Of a stretch of DNA of 47,356 nucleotides, positions 8,684-15,871 are shown piece by piece (position 1 is the first letter of the stretch; each line of letters opens with the position of its first letter). Location: contig JBHHVZ010000010.1 in NCBI GenBank assembly GCA_046756245.1, forward strand, positions 1-47,356, in the 5' to 3' direction. The position numbers and the translations under genes were made by a program. The DNA is from G021776435 sp046756245. GTDB taxonomy: Bacteria; Pseudomonadota; Alphaproteobacteria; Caulobacterales; Parvularculaceae. Under the pieces are notes generated by a model. That model was not told the origin of the DNA. It made no database searches and saw nothing but the letters and a program-made list of their open reading frames with translations.

Positions 8684-9154
8684 ATGACACGCAATGCCGC
8701 CGCTGCTGAAGTCGGCGAAACGCTTCATCTGACTACGGATATTGTTGCGGCGTTTGTCAGCAACAATAGCGTCAAAGCCGAACAGCTGCCGGAATTGTTG
8801 CAAGATGTCTATGATGCGGTTAACGCGCTCGCAGCGGGCGGCGCGGCGTTTGCCGGCAGCAGAGATCCGGCCGTGCCGATCAACAAGTCGATCACCCCGG
8901 ATTACGTGATCTGTCTCGAAGACGGAAAAAAGCTCAAAATGCTGAAGCGCTATTTGCGCACGCAGTACAACATGACGCCAGAAGATTACCGGCGAAAATG
9001 GGGCTTGCCGGCTGATTATCCGATGGTCGCGCCAAACTACGCCAAGCGCCGGTCCGCTTTTGCGAAAAAGATCGGACTTGGCACCGCAAAGACAGCCGCA
9101 AAGAAGAAGAAGAAGGCAAAAAAACGCATCAAGCGGAAAAGAAAAGCGGCCTGA
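8684..9154 (+). CDS. MucR/Ros family transcriptional regulator with altered zinc finger
   Basis: MucR proteins are H-NS-like global regulators of exopolysaccharide, motility and cell-cycle genes in alphaproteobacteria. This 156-aa protein has the helical N-terminal oligomerisation half and the Ros finger region at about 71-120 (TPDYVICLEDGKKLKMLK, then YNMTPEDYRRKWGLP). Of the four usual zinc ligands, Cys77 and Asp80 are present, but the positions where Ros has histidine hold Tyr90 and Gln94-Tyr95. The last 20 residues are almost all Lys, Arg and Ala, giving a strongly basic tail. AGAGGAG precedes ATG 8684, and a terminator follows at 9183. Confidence 0.93.
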   Translation: MTRNAAAAEVGETLHLTTDIVAAFVSNNSVKAEQLPELLQDVYDAVNALAAGGAAFAGSRDPAVPINKSITPDYVICLEDGKKLKMLKRYLRTQYNMTPEDYRRKWGLPADYPMVAPNYAKRRSAFAKKIGLGTAKTAAKKKKKAKKRIKRKRKAA

Positions 9155-9182
9155 GTGGCCGCGCGTCGCAACTGAACTGAAC

Positions 9183-9212
9183 GGGGCGCATCGCCATGCG
9201 CCCCTTTTATTT
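9183..9212 (+). terminator. Rho-independent terminator after mucR
   Basis: The stem GGGGCGCAT pairs with ATGCGCCCC over 9 bp around a CGCC loop and is followed by TTTTATTTTG. It lies 28 bp after the mucR stop codon. Confidence 0.85.
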
Positions 9213-9255
9213 TGCGTCCGTAAGAAAGGATCTTCCATCGCATCGCAGCGCGTTG

Positions 9256-9280
9256 CAAAAACGCGCCCCGAAGGGCGCGT
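9256..9280 (-). terminator. Rho-independent terminator after the MarR gene
   Basis: Read on the minus strand, ACGCGCCC pairs with GGGCGCGT around a TTCG tetraloop and runs into TTTTT. It lies 29 bp past the stop codon of the MarR-family gene. Confidence 0.85.
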
Positions 9281-9309
9281 CCTTCAAGCATATTAAAGCG
9301 GCGATCAGA

Positions 9310-9846
9310 TCAGAGACGGAACCGGATCTGGTCGGCCCAGAAGCGCTCCAGTCGTTGTAGAGTCTTGTTTGTATAGTCCAGCAAATCCTGCTTGACGCCG
9401 CCGACCTGCTCGATCGAACCGAGCTGGCGCTCGAACAGGGCGCTCAGGCAGTTGCGGACTTCCAGTCCGGACTCGGTCAACGATACGCGCTTGGAGCGCC
9501 GGTCGGTGTTTGAGCGCTGGTCGCGGATATAGCCCTTTTCCACCAGTTGCTTGAGATTGTAGGAGACGTTCGAGCCAAGATAATGACCGCGCGAACGAAG
9601 TTCGCCCGGCGTTAGCTCCGCGTCGCCGATATTGTAGAGCAGCAGCGCCTGAACGGAATTAATGTCGGTCTGGCCGATCCGCTCCAACTCGTCCTTGATG
9701 ACGTCCAGAAGCTGGCGGTGCAGCCTTTCGACGAGGTGCAAAAGCTGCAGATATTCGGATTTCAGGTTTTCCGGATCGGCTTTCACGCCCGATTCCTCGC
9801 CATATCCGATGACTTCCGAACGCGCCGCCCTTTCCAATACCGCCAT
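9310..9846 (-). CDS. MarR family regulator, LdtR-like (178 aa)
   Basis: This is a winged-helix dimeric regulator. The DNA-binding part spans about residues 55-125, with TPGELRSRGHYLGSNVSYNL as the recognition helix region and RSNTDRRSKRVSLTESG as the wing. From memory it matches the alphaproteobacterial LdtR group, named for a Liberibacter regulator of an L,D-transpeptidase; the symbol is not assigned because the target here is not visible. It starts at ATG 9846 and is divergent from hemB over 138 bp that contain two inverted repeats. It ends in a clear terminator. Confidence 0.88.
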   Translation of the reverse strand: MAVLERAARSEVIGYGEESGVKADPENLKSEYLQLLHLVERLHRQLLDVIKDELERIGQTDINSVQALLLYNIGDAELTPGELRSRGHYLGSNVSYNLKQLVEKGYIRDQRSNTDRRSKRVSLTESGLEVRNCLSALFERQLGSIEQVGGVKQDLLDYTNKTLQRLERFWADQIRFRL

Positions 9847-9889
9847 GTGTACGCCTCGCTTAACTTTCGTGGCCCGGACTTTATGCGAT

Positions 9890-9921
9890 AACGTCTAAAG
9901 GCGCCGTTAAGCCTAGACGTT
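9890..9921. promoter_or_regulatory. Inverted repeat in the ldtR-like/hemB divergent region
   Basis: AACGTCTA at 9890-9897 is repeated in inverted form as TAGACGTT at 9914-9921, with a 16-bp spacer. It lies between the starts of the two divergent genes, so it may bind a regulator of either or both. Confidence 0.45.
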
Positions 9922-9922
9922 C

Positions 9923-9938
9923 AATTTGAAATCAAATT
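9923..9938. promoter_or_regulatory. 16-bp AT-rich palindrome, MarR-type operator candidate
   Basis: AATTTGA and TCAAATT form a perfect 7+7 palindrome around AA. Size and symmetry suit a MarR-family dimer. The site lies 46 bp before the hemB start and about 77 bp before the MarR gene start, so autoregulation is a reasonable guess. Confidence 0.5.
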
Positions 9939-9984
9939 CTAACGGGTGCAGTAATTTCCGGACCGACAGCCAGGATATTCACCA

Positions 9985-10992
9985 TTGAGCAACGCTTCGT
10001 CCTTCCCCGCCCGCTTTCCCGCCCTCCGCATGCGCAGGATGCGCCAGGCCGACTGGTCGCGGCGGCTCATGGCCGAATCCCGCCTCGGCCCCGAGGACTT
10101 CATCTGGGCGATCATCCTGAAAGACGGCGAAAACGTCCGCGAACCGGTCGCATCCATGCCGGGCGTTTTTCGCCTGTCTCCGGACAACGCCGTCGCCGCC
10201 GCCGAGGAGGCCCGGTCGCTCGGCATTCCGGCGCTGGCGCTGTTTCCGTTTACCGACGCCGCCGACCGCACCCCCGGCGGCGAACGCGCGCTCGACCCCG
10301 ACAATCTGATGTGCCGCGCCGCGCGGGCGGTGAAAAAGGCGGTTCCCGATATCGGGCTGATGGCGGATGTGGCGCTCGATCCTTACACCGATCACGGTCA
10401 TGACGGCCTTCTGCGCGACGGCGAAATCGTCAATGACGAAACCGTCGAGGCGCTGGTCAAACAGGCCGTCGTCGAAGCCGAGGCCGGTTTCGACATTATC
10501 GCGCCGTCGGACATGATGGACGGACGCGTCGGCGCCATTCGCGCCGGCCTCGACGCGGCTGGCCACGAGAATGTTCAGATCATGGCCTATGCGGCGAAAT
10601 ACGCTTCGGCTTTTTACGGGCCTTACCGTGACGCCATCGGATCGTCCGGCGCCTTGAAGGGCGACAAGCGAACCTATCAAATGGACCCGGCTAATGCTGA
10701 TGAAGCCTTGCGCGAGGTCGCGCTCGACATCGCCGAAGGCGCCGATTCGGTCATGGTCAAACCCGGCCTCGCCTATCTCGATATCGTCCGCCGGGTTAAG
10801 AAGACCTTCGCGGTTCCAACCTTCGTCTTTCAGGTGTCGGGCGAATACGCCATGCTGACGGCGGCGGCGCAGAACGGCTGGCTCGACGGCGACGCGGCGA
10901 TGCTGGAATCGCTGCTCGCCTTCAAGCGCGCCGGCGCCGACGGGATCATCACCTATTTCGCCCCGAAGGCCGCGCGGCTGCTGAAGGGCTAA
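9985..10992 (+). CDS. hemB: Delta-aminolevulinic acid dehydratase (porphobilinogen synthase)
   Basis: HemB condenses two molecules of 5-aminolevulinate to porphobilinogen in tetrapyrrole synthesis. Both active-site lysines are visible: Lys205 in AYAAKYASAFYGPYRD and Lys259 in SVMVKPGLAYLDI. The metal loop at 127-141 reads ADVALDPYTDHGHDG, the aspartate-rich type, not the cysteine-rich zinc type, so a magnesium-dependent enzyme is expected. At 335 aa it is full length. The frame begins with TTG at 9985, with AGGA nine bases upstream. It is divergent from the MarR gene. Its TAA stop at 10990 abuts a repeat region. Confidence 0.97.
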   Translation: MSNASSFPARFPALRMRRMRQADWSRRLMAESRLGPEDFIWAIILKDGENVREPVASMPGVFRLSPDNAVAAAEEARSLGIPALALFPFTDAADRTPGGERALDPDNLMCRAARAVKKAVPDIGLMADVALDPYTDHGHDGLLRDGEIVNDETVEALVKQAVVEAEAGFDIIAPSDMMDGRVGAIRAGLDAAGHENVQIMAYAAKYASAFYGPYRDAIGSSGALKGDKRTYQMDPANADEALREVALDIAEGADSVMVKPGLAYLDIVRRVKKTFAVPTFVFQVSGEYAMLTAAAQNGWLDGDAAMLESLLAFKRAGADGIITYFAPKAARLLKG

Positions 10993-10994
10993 GG

Positions 10995-11151
10995 CGGTTT
11001 GCGTTCATATCTATGACAGGCGCTGTATCAAACGCCGCTCACCCCGGCGAAGGCCGGGGCCCAGAACTGAGTCAGACTGGATCCCGGCCTTCGCCGGGAT
11101 GAGCGGGTTGAGAGGCTTTGAAACGGATTGCATCAGCCTGAATGCAAACCG
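10995..11151. repeat. REP-like double-hairpin element between hemB and ggt
   Basis: The core at 11038-11103 holds two adjacent hairpins, CCCCGGC/GCCGGGG and ATCCCGGC/GCCGGGAT. It is enclosed by outer inverted repeats CGGTTTGCGTTCA (10995-11007) and TGAATGCAAACCG (11139-11151), 12 of 13 paired. The core is a near copy, in opposite orientation, of 37089-37154. It fills almost the whole gap between the convergent genes hemB and ggt and could end transcription from both sides. Confidence 0.8.
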
Positions 11152-11156
11152 TTCTC

Positions 11157-12935
11157 TCAATACCCCACCGCCTGCCCGTCCTTCCTCATTTCGGTGGCGC
11201 CTTCGTAGACGCCGGTCTCGGGATCGCGGCGGATCGCCTGATAGCCGCCGAAGGGAACGCCGCTTTCATCCGCTTCAACATTGTGGCCCATGGCGCGCAG
11301 CTTTTCGACGGTCGCCGCCGGCAGGCCCGATTCGACCGTCAGCGTACCGCCGGGGTCTTCATCGACGGCCGTGGGCGAGCGTCCGCCGGAATGGTTGAGG
11401 CGGGCGGCGTCGCCGGCTTCCTGCAGATTCATGCCGTAATCGATGAGGTTGACGAGCACCTGCACATGACCCTGCGGCTGCATCGAGCCCCCCATCAGGC
11501 CGAAACTCATATAAGGCGCGCCGTCCTTCATCACGAAGGCCGGGATAATCGTATGGAACGGCCGCTTGCCGGGCGCGTAGACATTGGGGTGGCCGTCTTC
11601 GAGGGCGAACAGCGCGCCGCGGTTCTGCAACATGAATCCGAGCCCGTCGGCGACAAGCCCCGAACCCATGCCGGCGTAATTCGACTGAATGAGCGAGACC
11701 ATCATGCCGTCCTTGTCGGCGACGGTGAGATAGGTGGTGTCGCCGTCTTTCTCGAGCGCCGGAACGCCCGGTTCGACATCGGTCGTGGCCTTATTCGGAT
11801 CGATCAGCGCAAAACGCTCGGCCCCGTATTCGTCCGACAACAGCCAGTCGAGCGGGGCGGGCGAAAACGCCGGATCGGCGTAAAACTTCGCCACATCCTC
11901 GAAGGCGAGGCGTTTTGCTTCGGTGATGAAGTGGATGACTTCGGCCGAGCCGCGCGGCCATTGCTTCAAGTCGACGTTCTTCAGAATGTTGAGCATCTGC
12001 AACGCCGCGAAACCTTGCGAGTTCGGCGGCAGTTCGCAGACATCGTAACCGCGATAGTTGATGCAGCCAGGCTCGACCCATTCGCTCTTGTGCGCGGCGA
12101 AATCCTCATAACGCAGATCGCCGCCGATGCGTTTCATATAAGCGTCAATGGTGCGCGCGATCTCGCCCTTGTAAAATGCGTCGCGCCCCTTTTTCGCCAG
12201 CAGCTTGAAGGTGTCGGCGAGATCGGGATTGCGGAAAATCTGCCCCGCCGCCGGCGGCGCGCCGTCGATTAGATATGTATTGCGGGCGTTGTTGAATTCT
12301 TCGATATAATCAGCGTTCTGCTCGAAGCGCCGAAAATTATAATCCCAGTAATAGGCGATCACCGGCGACACCGGAAAGCCGTTCTCGGCGTAGTCTATCG
12401 CCGGGGCGAGCACCTTTTTCATCGGCAGTCTGCCGAATTTCTCATGCAGTTCGAACCAGCCGTCGACGGCGCCGGGGACAGTGACGGGAAGCGCGCCGCC
12501 AATGGGGATCGAGCCGTCGGCAACGCCGGCCGCTTCGAGTTTCGCCTTCATCGTCGCGAGGTCACGGCTCATCGGCGCGCGGCCTGACGCGTTAAGGCCG
12601 TAAAGTTTCTTCGACTTCGGATCCCAGACGATAGCGAAGAGATCGCCCCCCATGCCGTTGCCGGTCGGCTCCATCAGGCCGAGGGTCGCATTCGCCGCAA
12701 TCGCCGCATCGACCGCGCTGCCGCCCTGTTTCAGAATATCGATGGCGACTTCGCTCGCCAGCGGCTGCGCCGTCGCCGCCATGCCGTGCTCTGCGAAGAC
12801 CGGGCTTCGCGACCACGCCGCGCCGACCGGGCGCCCGCCGGGGCCGATGTCGGAATCCTGCGCGTTCGATGCTGTGGTCATGACCAGCGCTCCCAATATC
12901 CCCGCTAACGCGCCCGCGCGCTTCGATTTTCTCAT
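11157..12935 (-). CDS. ggt: Gamma-glutamyltransferase (exported)
   Basis: GGT cleaves or transfers the gamma-glutamyl group of glutathione and related compounds, usually in the periplasm. The precursor cleaves itself just before a threonine that becomes the N-terminal nucleophile of the small subunit; here this is Thr400 in GDTTYLTVADKDG. Residues 1-25 form a signal peptide ending near TASNA. GNGMGGDLFAIVWD and the oxyanion loop LMGGSMQPQGHVQ are also typical. At 592 aa it is full length. ATG 12935 follows GGAGGGCCAT. It is divergent from the nitronate monooxygenase gene. Confidence 0.97.
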   Translation of the reverse strand: MRKSKRAGALAGILGALVMTTASNAQDSDIGPGGRPVGAAWSRSPVFAEHGMAATAQPLASEVAIDILKQGGSAVDAAIAANATLGLMEPTGNGMGGDLFAIVWDPKSKKLYGLNASGRAPMSRDLATMKAKLEAAGVADGSIPIGGALPVTVPGAVDGWFELHEKFGRLPMKKVLAPAIDYAENGFPVSPVIAYYWDYNFRRFEQNADYIEEFNNARNTYLIDGAPPAAGQIFRNPDLADTFKLLAKKGRDAFYKGEIARTIDAYMKRIGGDLRYEDFAAHKSEWVEPGCINYRGYDVCELPPNSQGFAALQMLNILKNVDLKQWPRGSAEVIHFITEAKRLAFEDVAKFYADPAFSPAPLDWLLSDEYGAERFALIDPNKATTDVEPGVPALEKDGDTTYLTVADKDGMMVSLIQSNYAGMGSGLVADGLGFMLQNRGALFALEDGHPNVYAPGKRPFHTIIPAFVMKDGAPYMSFGLMGGSMQPQGHVQVLVNLIDYGMNLQEAGDAARLNHSGGRSPTAVDEDPGGTLTVESGLPAATVEKLRAMGHNVEADESGVPFGGYQAIRRDPETGVYEGATEMRKDGQAVGY

Positions 12936-13083
12936 ATGGCCCTCCGCTAACGTTCATGCCCGCCCGCCGGCGCGGGGCGCAGTATGACGGCTCTTCGCGA
13001 CAACACAATATTCGCCGCTGCGCGCGATTGTTGCGGCGCGCACCGCCCTCTCCTAGCCTCGCTCCGCCTTCAAGGAGCAATCC

Positions 13084-14043
13084 ATGTCCGTACTCGACGC
13101 CGTCAAGAAGCAGTTGCGCATCCCGGTCATCGGCGCGCCGATGTTCATTGTCTCAACGCCGAAGCTCGTCATTGCGCAATGCACGGCCGGCGTTGTCGGC
13201 GCCTTTCCGGCCCTCAACGCGCGCCCGCAAGAAGCGCTCGATGAGTGGCTGGCCGAGATCGAACAGGCGCGCGTCCGGCATAACCAAGCCCATCCAGACC
13301 GGCCTGCTGCGCCCTACGCCGTCAATCAGATCGTCCATCGCTCCAACGACCGGCTGATGAAGGACCTTGAGGTTTGCGTGAAGCATGAAGTTCCGGTCGT
13401 CATCACCTCGCTCGGCGCGCGCGAGGAGGTGTTTGAGGCCGTCCATTCCTATGGCGGCGTCGTGCTCCACGACGTGATCAATAATACATTCGCGAAAAAG
13501 GCGATCGACAAGGGCGCCGACGGGATCATCGCGGTTGCGGCAGGCGCCGGCGGCCACGCCGGCGTGCAATCTCCATTTGCATTGATGCAGGAAATTCGCG
13601 AGTGGTTTTCCGGCCCGCTCATTCTGTCCGGCTGCATCGCCAACGGCGCGTCGGTGCTCGCCGCAGAGGTTTTGGGCGCGGATTTCGCCTATGTCGGCTC
13701 CGCCTTCATTGCGACGGAAGAGGCTAACGCGTCGCCCGAATACAAGCAGGGCGTCGTCGACGGCGGCGCGGATGATATTGTCTATACGGATTATTTTTCC
13801 GGCGTGCGCGGGAATTATCTGAGGGCCTCGATCCGCAACGCCGGCCTCGATCCGGACAATCTCCCCGAAAGCGATATGTCGAAGATGAGCTTCAAGTCCG
13901 GCGGCGACGCCGCCAAAAAGGTCTGGAAGGACATCTGGGGCGCCGGTCAGGGCGTCGGCGGCGTCCATGCGGTGACGCCGGCGGCCGACCTCGTCGAAAA
14001 GCTCGCACGCGAGTACGAGGCCGCGCGGCGCCTGCTCGGTTAG
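13084..14043 (+). CDS. Nitronate monooxygenase family FMN enzyme
   Basis: This 319-aa TIM-barrel protein belongs to the nitronate monooxygenase (2-nitropropane dioxygenase-like) family, which oxidises alkyl nitronates with FMN and oxygen. The N-terminal IPVIGAPMFIVSTPKLV, the histidine in AAGAGGHAGVQSPFAL and the phosphate-binding LSGCIANGASVLAAEVLGAD and GADFAYVGSAFIATEEA are all family features. AAGGAGC lies just before ATG 13084. Such enzymes sometimes act on other substrates, so the exact reaction is uncertain. It is divergent from ggt, and the next gene starts 60 bp later. Confidence 0.92.
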   Translation: MSVLDAVKKQLRIPVIGAPMFIVSTPKLVIAQCTAGVVGAFPALNARPQEALDEWLAEIEQARVRHNQAHPDRPAAPYAVNQIVHRSNDRLMKDLEVCVKHEVPVVITSLGAREEVFEAVHSYGGVVLHDVINNTFAKKAIDKGADGIIAVAAGAGGHAGVQSPFALMQEIREWFSGPLILSGCIANGASVLAAEVLGADFAYVGSAFIATEEANASPEYKQGVVDGGADDIVYTDYFSGVRGNYLRASIRNAGLDPDNLPESDMSKMSFKSGGDAAKKVWKDIWGAGQGVGGVHAVTPAADLVEKLAREYEAARRLLG

Positions 14044-14103
14044 GGCTGGCGGATCGACGCCCAAAGGGCTATCCTCGCCGGATCGAGCGCAAAGGGGGAG
14101 ATT

Positions 14104-15021
14104 ATGCGCTATTCTCGTATTCGGGCGGCGCTCGGCGCTGCAGTTTTTCTTGTCGTTTTCATCGCATTTCAGCAGGCCGGGCCCGCCTTCGCACAGAATT
14201 GCGAACGTCCGCTCTGCCGGGGCGACGAGACCTATCGGGCGGGCGGGTCAGCCGACGCCGACGATTCTTACGGCACGTGCCGAAGCTGCAACTGGCTCGG
14301 CCATTGTTCGCATTACATCGCGCGGTGCGGCGACGATGCGACGCTCGATCTCGACCGCGGCGTCTGCGTCTTGAACGCCTGCTCGGGCTGCGGTGCGGAG
14401 CTGCCGCTGTGCGACGACGACGAGACCTACACAAGGAGCAGTTCGGTCCGCGAGGTCACCTACGGCGTCTGTTCGAGCGGCCCCAACGGTTTCGGCGGCT
14501 ATATCTCGCACCAGCTCAAGCGCTGCCGCGAGGGCTGGACGCTGCAAACCGAGACCGGCATGTGCAGGAAGGACTGTCCGCTGCTTATTCCCGGCATCGA
14601 TCCTGACGTTATCCGGCCGATTACGCCCATCCCCGATGTCCTCCCCGTCGAGCCGCCCGTCCTGCGCCTGCCCGATCTCGTTCTCCGCCGGGCCTGGTTG
14701 CGCTCGGCCAAGGGCGGGCCGGTCAAGTCGGTGCGCCGGGGACAGGCGTATTACGCCTGCTTTGAAGTCGCCAATCAGGGCGCGGCGGCGAGCGGCGCAT
14801 TCCATGTGGGCGGCGGCGGCCTCGGGGTTCCCACGGCGCCGGAGCAGGCGCATGCGAGTCTCGCCCCGGGCGCGGCGCGCGAAGGGTGTCTCTATTACGC
14901 AACGACGCCCGCCGCCGGCGCGTACCGGCTCGGCCTGACGGCGGATTCCCGTAAAACGGTGACGGAATCCCGCGAAGACAATAACGACCGCACGCTCGCC
15001 GTCAGGGTCGACGCCTTTTAA
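14104..15021 (+). CDS. Secreted Cys-rich repeat protein with C-terminal CARDB domain
   Basis: I do not recognise the whole protein. Residues 1-30 are a signal peptide ending near GPAFA. Two Cys-rich units follow, at about 33-88 and 96-158. Each has the order PLC-x3-DETY, a YG-x-C pair, a YI segment, an RC and a G-x-C, so they look like a tandem duplication, probably with disulfides. A proline-rich linker at 165-190 leads to a CARDB-type immunoglobulin-like domain at about 190-303, with DLVLRRAWL, ACFEVANQGAAASG and the ending ESREDNNDRTLAVRV. CARDB domains are common in surface and adhesion proteins. It starts at ATG 14104 behind AAGGGGGAG. Confidence 0.8.
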   Translation: MRYSRIRAALGAAVFLVVFIAFQQAGPAFAQNCERPLCRGDETYRAGGSADADDSYGTCRSCNWLGHCSHYIARCGDDATLDLDRGVCVLNACSGCGAELPLCDDDETYTRSSSVREVTYGVCSSGPNGFGGYISHQLKRCREGWTLQTETGMCRKDCPLLIPGIDPDVIRPITPIPDVLPVEPPVLRLPDLVLRRAWLRSAKGGPVKSVRRGQAYYACFEVANQGAAASGAFHVGGGGLGVPTAPEQAHASLAPGAAREGCLYYATTPAAGAYRLGLTADSRKTVTESREDNNDRTLAVRVDAF

Positions 15022-15077
15022 CAACGGGTTTGCGGGGATCCGCGCCGATAAGTGCGGGCCCATCGGCGTGTCGCTGT

Positions 15078-15094
15078 ATGTGATGTTATCACAT
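15078..15094. promoter_or_regulatory. 17-bp palindrome upstream of the acidic lipoprotein gene
   Basis: ATGTGAT and ATCACAT form a perfect 7+7 palindrome around GTT. Part of it, TATCAC, is repeated 8 bp further on. It resembles a CRP/FNR or GntR type site, although the 5-bp gap between TGTGA and TCACA is one base shorter than the CRP norm. It lies 140 bp before the lipoprotein start. Confidence 0.5.
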
Positions 15095-15233
15095 GCTATC
15101 ACGGCGTCGACATTGTAAATGCTGACCGTCGCAGAATGCGGCTTGCGCGACGTTTCAACGCGCCTTACCGTGTGCGCGAGTTTAACTTTGACACGCGGGG
15201 CGGCGTACTCACTGGCGCCGTATGGAGGCGAAT

Positions 15234-15641
15234 ATGGCGAAAAAGATGAATGAACGTGACGAACTGCTATCAAAATTGACCCGGAGCCTGGCGGTGGCGG
15301 GACCGGCGCTGTTTCTGACAACGGCCTGCGCGCCGGCGGACGACACCGGCGAGGCTGCGAGCGACGACGCGGCCTATTCGGAAACCGAAGGCGACGAAGG
15401 CGCGGCGGCGATGGAGGCCGAAGACGCGGGCGCGTACGCTGACGAAGCCGCGGCCGAAGGCGAAGCCGAGGCGGAAGCAAAAGCCGAAGGCGAAGCTGAA
15501 GGTGAAGCAGAGGCCGAAGCCGAGGGTGAAGCCGAAGGCGAGGCGGAAGGCGAAGCAGAAGCCGAAGGCGAAGCAGAAGCCGAGGGCGAAGCCGAAGCAG
15601 AAGCCGAGGCGGAACCTGAAGACGACGGCGGCGAACAGTAA
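15234..15641 (+). CDS. Acidic repeat lipoprotein (EGEAEAE repeats)
   Basis: The 135-aa product has a charged N-terminus and a hydrophobic stretch ending in the lipobox FLTTAC, with Cys32 as the lipid site, so it is probably anchored in a membrane. After residue 40 it consists almost only of Glu, Ala, Gly and Asp, and from about 72 to 128 it is a run of short GEAEAE-like units coded by repeats of GAAGCCGAGGGC type. The chain is strongly acidic and likely disordered. I chose ATG 15234 because GGAGG lies five bases upstream; ATG 15222 is in frame but lacks such a site. No family or function is recognised. A strong terminator follows. Confidence 0.75.
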   Translation: MAKKMNERDELLSKLTRSLAVAGPALFLTTACAPADDTGEAASDDAAYSETEGDEGAAAMEAEDAGAYADEAAAEGEAEAEAKAEGEAEGEAEAEAEGEAEGEAEGEAEAEGEAEAEGEAEAEAEAEPEDDGGEQ

Positions 15642-15675
15642 GCAACGCTCCGCCGCTCCGTCTGCAAATGAAACG

Positions 15676-15710
15676 AATAAAGGGCCGTCGCGCGACGGCC
15701 CTTTATTTTA
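15676..15710 (+). terminator. Strong rho-independent terminator after the acidic lipoprotein gene
   Basis: AATAAAGGGCCGTCG at 15676-15690 pairs fully with CGACGGCCCTTTATT at 15693-15707, followed by TTA. It lies 35 bp after the stop codon. The symmetric A and T tracts would also let it work on the other strand. Confidence 0.88.
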
Positions 15711-15871
15711 TCACCGCCAGAGTTTTGGCCCGTGATCCGTCGCGGCGGGATGACGGCGGCGATGTCACGCAATGCAAACCCGATGCGTTCCCATCTCTGT
15801 AAGCGGGCCGACACCTTTCTGTCGCCGGGAAAACCCGCTAGCTTGCGCTGCGCCCGAATGAGGATAGCCCC

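Noticed and set aside
9985..10040. hemB start at a later ATG
   Set aside because: An ATG near codon 16 exists, but the TTG at 9985 has AGGA at good spacing and gives the usual N-terminal length.
15420..15630. CRISPR-like regular repeats
   Set aside because: The short units are in frame with a lipoprotein gene and have no unique spacers; it is a coding minisatellite.
14248..15645. 465-aa minus-strand open frame opposite the CARDB and lipoprotein genes
   Set aside because: The N-terminus is a Leu/Arg repeat caused by the opposite-strand minisatellite. The plus-strand genes have signal peptides, ribosome sites and domains.
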